A stretch of 24,104 nucleotides of DNA from Actinomycetota bacterium (GTDB lineage: Bacteria; Actinomycetota; Actinomycetes; Nanopelagicales; Nanopelagicaceae). Where the stretch lies: NCBI GenBank assembly GCA_005787645.1, contig SYAM01000020.1, forward strand, positions 1 to 24,104, in the 5' to 3' direction. The notes beneath the pieces are model-generated. The model ran no database searches. It saw only the letters and a program-made list of their open reading frames with translations, and was not told the origin of the DNA. A program made the position numbers and the translations under genes. Shown in pieces: positions 21,549 to 24,104 of this stretch (position 1 is its first letter; each line of letters starts with the position of its first letter).

Positions 21549-21554
21549 CGCCCT

Positions 21555-23282
21555 ATGGCAGGAGAGAAAGGCCCGCTCCGGTTGGCCTTGGCGCAACTTA
21601 ATCCCATAGTCGGGGATATCAACGGCAATTGCCAACTGGCATTTGATGCGGTGGCAAGCGCCTGGCGCGATGGCGCCCACCTCATCGCACTCCCCGAGAT
21701 GATGGTGACTGGTTACCCAGTTGAAGACCTCGCACTCCGCGGTGATTTCCGAGTAAGTAGCCGAAGCGCTGCTGATCACTTGGCGGCAGCGTTAGCAGAT
21801 GCAGGAATGGGAACCATCGTCGTGGTCATTGGATATCTCGACCAGAATGAGAATGGGAGCGGACATGCTCGCCTTGGTGTTCCCGTTGGAGCGCCCGAGA
21901 ATGCAGTCGCGGTAATTCACCAGGGAAAGATCATTGCCAAGTACGTCAAACGTCATCTTCCCAACTATGGAGTATTCGATGAGTTCCGAAACTTCGTTCC
22001 TGGTCATGACACTCTGGTCGTGCGTCTACATGGAATAGATGTTGCGCTGGCGATTTGCGAGGATATTTGGCAAGACGGTGGAGTGATGCCAGAGATTGCG
22101 GCACGGAATCCAGGCCTACTTCTTGTGATCAATGGTTCGCCATTTGAGAGCGATAAAGATGATTCCCGTGAAGCGCTCATTTCCCGAAGAGCGCGTGAGA
22201 TTTCCGCGCCGGTTGCTTATGTCAATATGGTCGGCGGCCAAGATGAATTAGTTTTCGATGGAGATTCTCTGGTTGCCAATTCCATGGGCGAAGTCTTAGC
22301 GCGCGCACCACAGTTTCACGAAGGCACTATGCTCGTTGATGTTCAGGCCCGACTTCGAACTTCGACCCCAGATGTCGTGATCAGTGAAGGCGAATTGGCC
22401 GATTATCCATTACTTCCCCCAAAGGTCGCCCCGGCACTTGATCGCGGTGGTGAAATTTGGTCAGCGCTAGTGACTGGACTTCGTGATTATGTAACGAAAG
22501 GTGGATTCCCTTCAGTATTGCTTGGACTCTCTGGAGGGATTGATTCAGCACTCGTTGCTGCTATCGCAGTCGATGCACTCGGTGCAGAGCGAGTCTTTGG
22601 CGTGGGTATGCCAAGCAAGTACTCTTCGAGCCATTCGCTCAGCGATGCTGCCGATCTTGCAGCGCGAACGCGATTAAATTATCGAGTAGTAGAGATTGAA
22701 CCTATGGTCTCGTCATATCTTATGAAGTTAGGTTTCACAGGAGTCGCTGAAGAGAATCTACAAGCGCGCGTGCGCGGTACGACATTGATGGGAATCTCCA
22801 ATCAAGAGGGGCACCTAGTTCTAGCAACTGGAAATAAGAGCGAGTTAGCAGTTGGCTACTCCACTATTTATGGTGATGCAGTAGGTGGCTATGCGCCTAT
22901 CAAAGATGTATGGAAGAGCGCAGTATGGGAATTGGCGCGCTGGCGTAACGCGCTCGCCCAATCCCGTGGTGAGGTACCTCCGATCCCGGAGAGTTCAATC
23001 ATGAAAGAACCGAGCGCTGAACTACGCCCGGGGCAACGCGACACCGATTCCCTTCCCGATTACCCGCTCCTTGATCGAATCTTGCATCGTTATGTGACTT
23101 TAGATCAGGGCTTTGCCGAGATCGTTGCCGCTGGTTTTGAGCCAGCGCTTGTGGCGCGGGTAATGAAGATGGTTGATCGCGCTGAGTACAAACGGCGCCA
23201 ATACCCGCCAGGGACCAAGGTCTCGGCCCGAAACTTCGGCAAAGACCGCCGCCTTCCCATCATCTCCACATGGGCGCCATAA
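21555..23282 (+). CDS. nadE: Glutamine-dependent NAD+ synthetase
   Basis: This 575-residue two-domain enzyme makes NAD+ from deamido-NAD+, ATP and glutamine-derived ammonia. Residues 1 to about 270 form a nitrilase-type glutaminase with the E48 ('ALPEMMVTGYP'), K132 ('YVKRHLPNYGVFDE') and C168 ('AICEDIW') triad. Residues about 300-575 are the ATP-pyrophosphatase synthetase with the P-loop 'LGLSGGIDSALVAA' near residue 325, 'LATGNKSELAVGYSTIYGD', and 'AYKRRQYPPGTKVSARNFG' close to the end. Length is typical of the shorter bacterial fused form, against about 680 in mycobacteria. The ATG has no ribosome site but a precisely placed -10, suggesting a leaderless mRNA. Confidence 0.97.
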   Translation: MAGEKGPLRLALAQLNPIVGDINGNCQLAFDAVASAWRDGAHLIALPEMMVTGYPVEDLALRGDFRVSSRSAADHLAAALADAGMGTIVVVIGYLDQNENGSGHARLGVPVGAPENAVAVIHQGKIIAKYVKRHLPNYGVFDEFRNFVPGHDTLVVRLHGIDVALAICEDIWQDGGVMPEIAARNPGLLLVINGSPFESDKDDSREALISRRAREISAPVAYVNMVGGQDELVFDGDSLVANSMGEVLARAPQFHEGTMLVDVQARLRTSTPDVVISEGELADYPLLPPKVAPALDRGGEIWSALVTGLRDYVTKGGFPSVLLGLSGGIDSALVAAIAVDALGAERVFGVGMPSKYSSSHSLSDAADLAARTRLNYRVVEIEPMVSSYLMKLGFTGVAEENLQARVRGTTLMGISNQEGHLVLATGNKSELAVGYSTIYGDAVGGYAPIKDVWKSAVWELARWRNALAQSRGEVPPIPESSIMKEPSAELRPGQRDTDSLPDYPLLDRILHRYVTLDQGFAEIVAAGFEPALVARVMKMVDRAEYKRRQYPPGTKVSARNFGKDRRLPIISTWAP

Positions 23283-23346
23283 CTGGCCCCACTCGACCAA
23301 AATATTCGTTAACGTCCCTGAAATGTTGACCAGTGATGATTAGCCC

Positions 23347-24104
23347 ATGAGTAAGCAGAGGCAGCAGGAGTTCGTCCTGCGCACCCTCGAGGAGCGCGGC
23401 GTGCGCTTTGTTCGATTGTGGTTTACCGATGTGCTCGGAACGCTCAAGTCTGTAGCGGTAGCGCCCGCTGAATTAGAGAGCGCATTTGATGAGGGAATCG
23501 GTTTCGACGGTTCAGCGATTCAGGGATTTGCGCGGGTACATGAATCCGACATGTTGGTTCGACCAGATCCCAATACCTTCTCGATCTTGCCATGGAGAAC
23601 TGAATCTCCTGGCGCTGCCCGAATGTTCTGTGACATCACTCTTCCTGATGGCACACCCTCGCCTGCAGATCCCCGTCATGTGCTCAAGCGAGTACTCCAG
23701 CGCGCTGCCGATAAGGGATATACCTTCTACACCCATCCTGAAATCGAATTCTTCCTCTTTAAGAATCAACCAGAGAAGGGCGCCCATCCGATTCCGGTGG
23801 ACTCGGGCGGATACTTCGATCACACGCCAAGTGCAGTGGGTAATGATTTCCGCAGGCAGGCAATCACCATGCTGGAAGCGATGGGAGTAAGTGTCGAATT
23901 TAGCCATCACGAAGGAGCTCCTGGACAACAAGAGATCGATTTACGTGATGCAGATGCGCTGAGCACCGCAGATAACATCATGACATTCAAGATGGTGGTC
24001 AAAGAGGTAGCGCTCGATCAAGGCTTCTACGCCTCCTTCATGCCAAAACCCTTTACTGAGCATGCTGGCTCGGGAATGCATACCCATCTATCACTATTTG
24101 ATGG
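23347..24104 (+). CDS. glnA2: Glutamine synthetase, GlnA2-like, 3' end outside window
   Basis: The first 252 codons of a type I glutamine synthetase (ATP + glutamate + NH3 to glutamine); the window ends mid-gene. 'QEFVLRTLEERGVRFVRLWFT' at the N-terminus and 'FMPKPFTEHAGSGMHTHLS' closely resemble actinobacterial GlnA2. Metal ligands include E132 and E134 ('HPEIEFFL') and E189 ('SHHEGAPGQQEID'). In the ammonium-site loop, the canonical D-G-S-S-I is D54-G-S-A57-I, so the second Ser is Ala. The adenylylation Tyr would be beyond the window. No ribosome site precedes the ATG; the hexamer 6 nt upstream is GATGAT, a poor -10, so its promoter is unclear. It lies 64 bp after nadE, in the same direction. 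Confidence 0.93.
   Translation, partial: MSKQRQQEFVLRTLEERGVRFVRLWFTDVLGTLKSVAVAPAELESAFDEGIGFDGSAIQGFARVHESDMLVRPDPNTFSILPWRTESPGAARMFCDITLPDGTPSPADPRHVLKRVLQRAADKGYTFYTHPEIEFFLFKNQPEKGAHPIPVDSGGYFDHTPSAVGNDFRRQAITMLEAMGVSVEFSHHEGAPGQQEIDLRDADALSTADNIMTFKMVVKEVALDQGFYASFMPKPFTEHAGSGMHTHLSLFD

Noticed and set aside
21459..21554. Loose CTGG/CCAG inverted repeat between panB and nadE
   Set aside because: Arms are only 4 bp with an 8-bp gap and do not coincide with a clear promoter; near background expectation.
23301..23346. TTGACC and TAACGT near glnA2 as a promoter
   Set aside because: TAACGT lies upstream of TTGACC, so they cannot form a -35/-10 pair, and the hexamer 6 nt before the ATG (GATGAT) is a poor -10.

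Overview
The window looks like a compact actinobacterial chromosome of moderate GC. The evidence is: a bifidobacterial/actinobacterial-type tRNA-guanine transglycosylase, a GlnA2-type glutamine synthetase next to nadE and panB, a Lys/Ala/Arg/Pro-only histone-like protein of the kind found in Actinobacteria, TANNNT-type -10 boxes set for leaderless transcripts, frequent GTG/TTG starts, and tight packing with overlapping stops and starts. A freshwater acI-like (Nanopelagicales) lineage would fit, but this is inference from style, not from a marker gene. No rRNA, tRNA, insertion sequence, prophage or CRISPR array was seen, and no gene-free stretch exceeds 300 bases.

Region 1 (1-10042) is a catabolic neighbourhood. 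It holds the 3' part of an enolase-superfamily (sugar-acid dehydratase type) gene, then a class III CoA-transferase on the minus strand. Divergent from that is an operon of 2-oxoacid dehydrogenase E1 beta, E1 alpha, a free-standing 78-residue lipoyl domain, a DapB-like dehydrogenase and a short-chain dehydrogenase. Against it run a phosphotriesterase-like hydrolase and a cytosolic ceramidase-fold protein. A CitE/malyl-CoA-lyase-like enzyme and a creatininase-family amidohydrolase follow. Together they suggest breakdown of an organic acid, lactone or amide to acyl-CoA and glyoxylate- or pyruvate-like units; the substrate cannot be read from the sequence.

Region 2 (10043-12251) has a 25-bp bidirectional promoter, a YggU/DUF167 gene, a queuosine-precursor transporter and a convergent, overlapping tgt. 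This suggests salvage of a deazaguanine precursor for tRNA modification.

Region 3 (12252-18845) is a complete peptide/nickel-type ABC importer in the unusual order permease C, binding lipoprotein, permease B, ATPase D, ATPase F. A MarR-type regulator follows, with its own leaderless promoter. The leaders hold a perfect palindrome, a triple 10-bp repeat and strong hairpins.

Region 4 (18846-24104) is housekeeping: a histone-like nucleoid protein, an MFS exporter, panB (pantothenate), glutamine-dependent nadE, and the 5' part of a glnA2-like gene that runs off the window.
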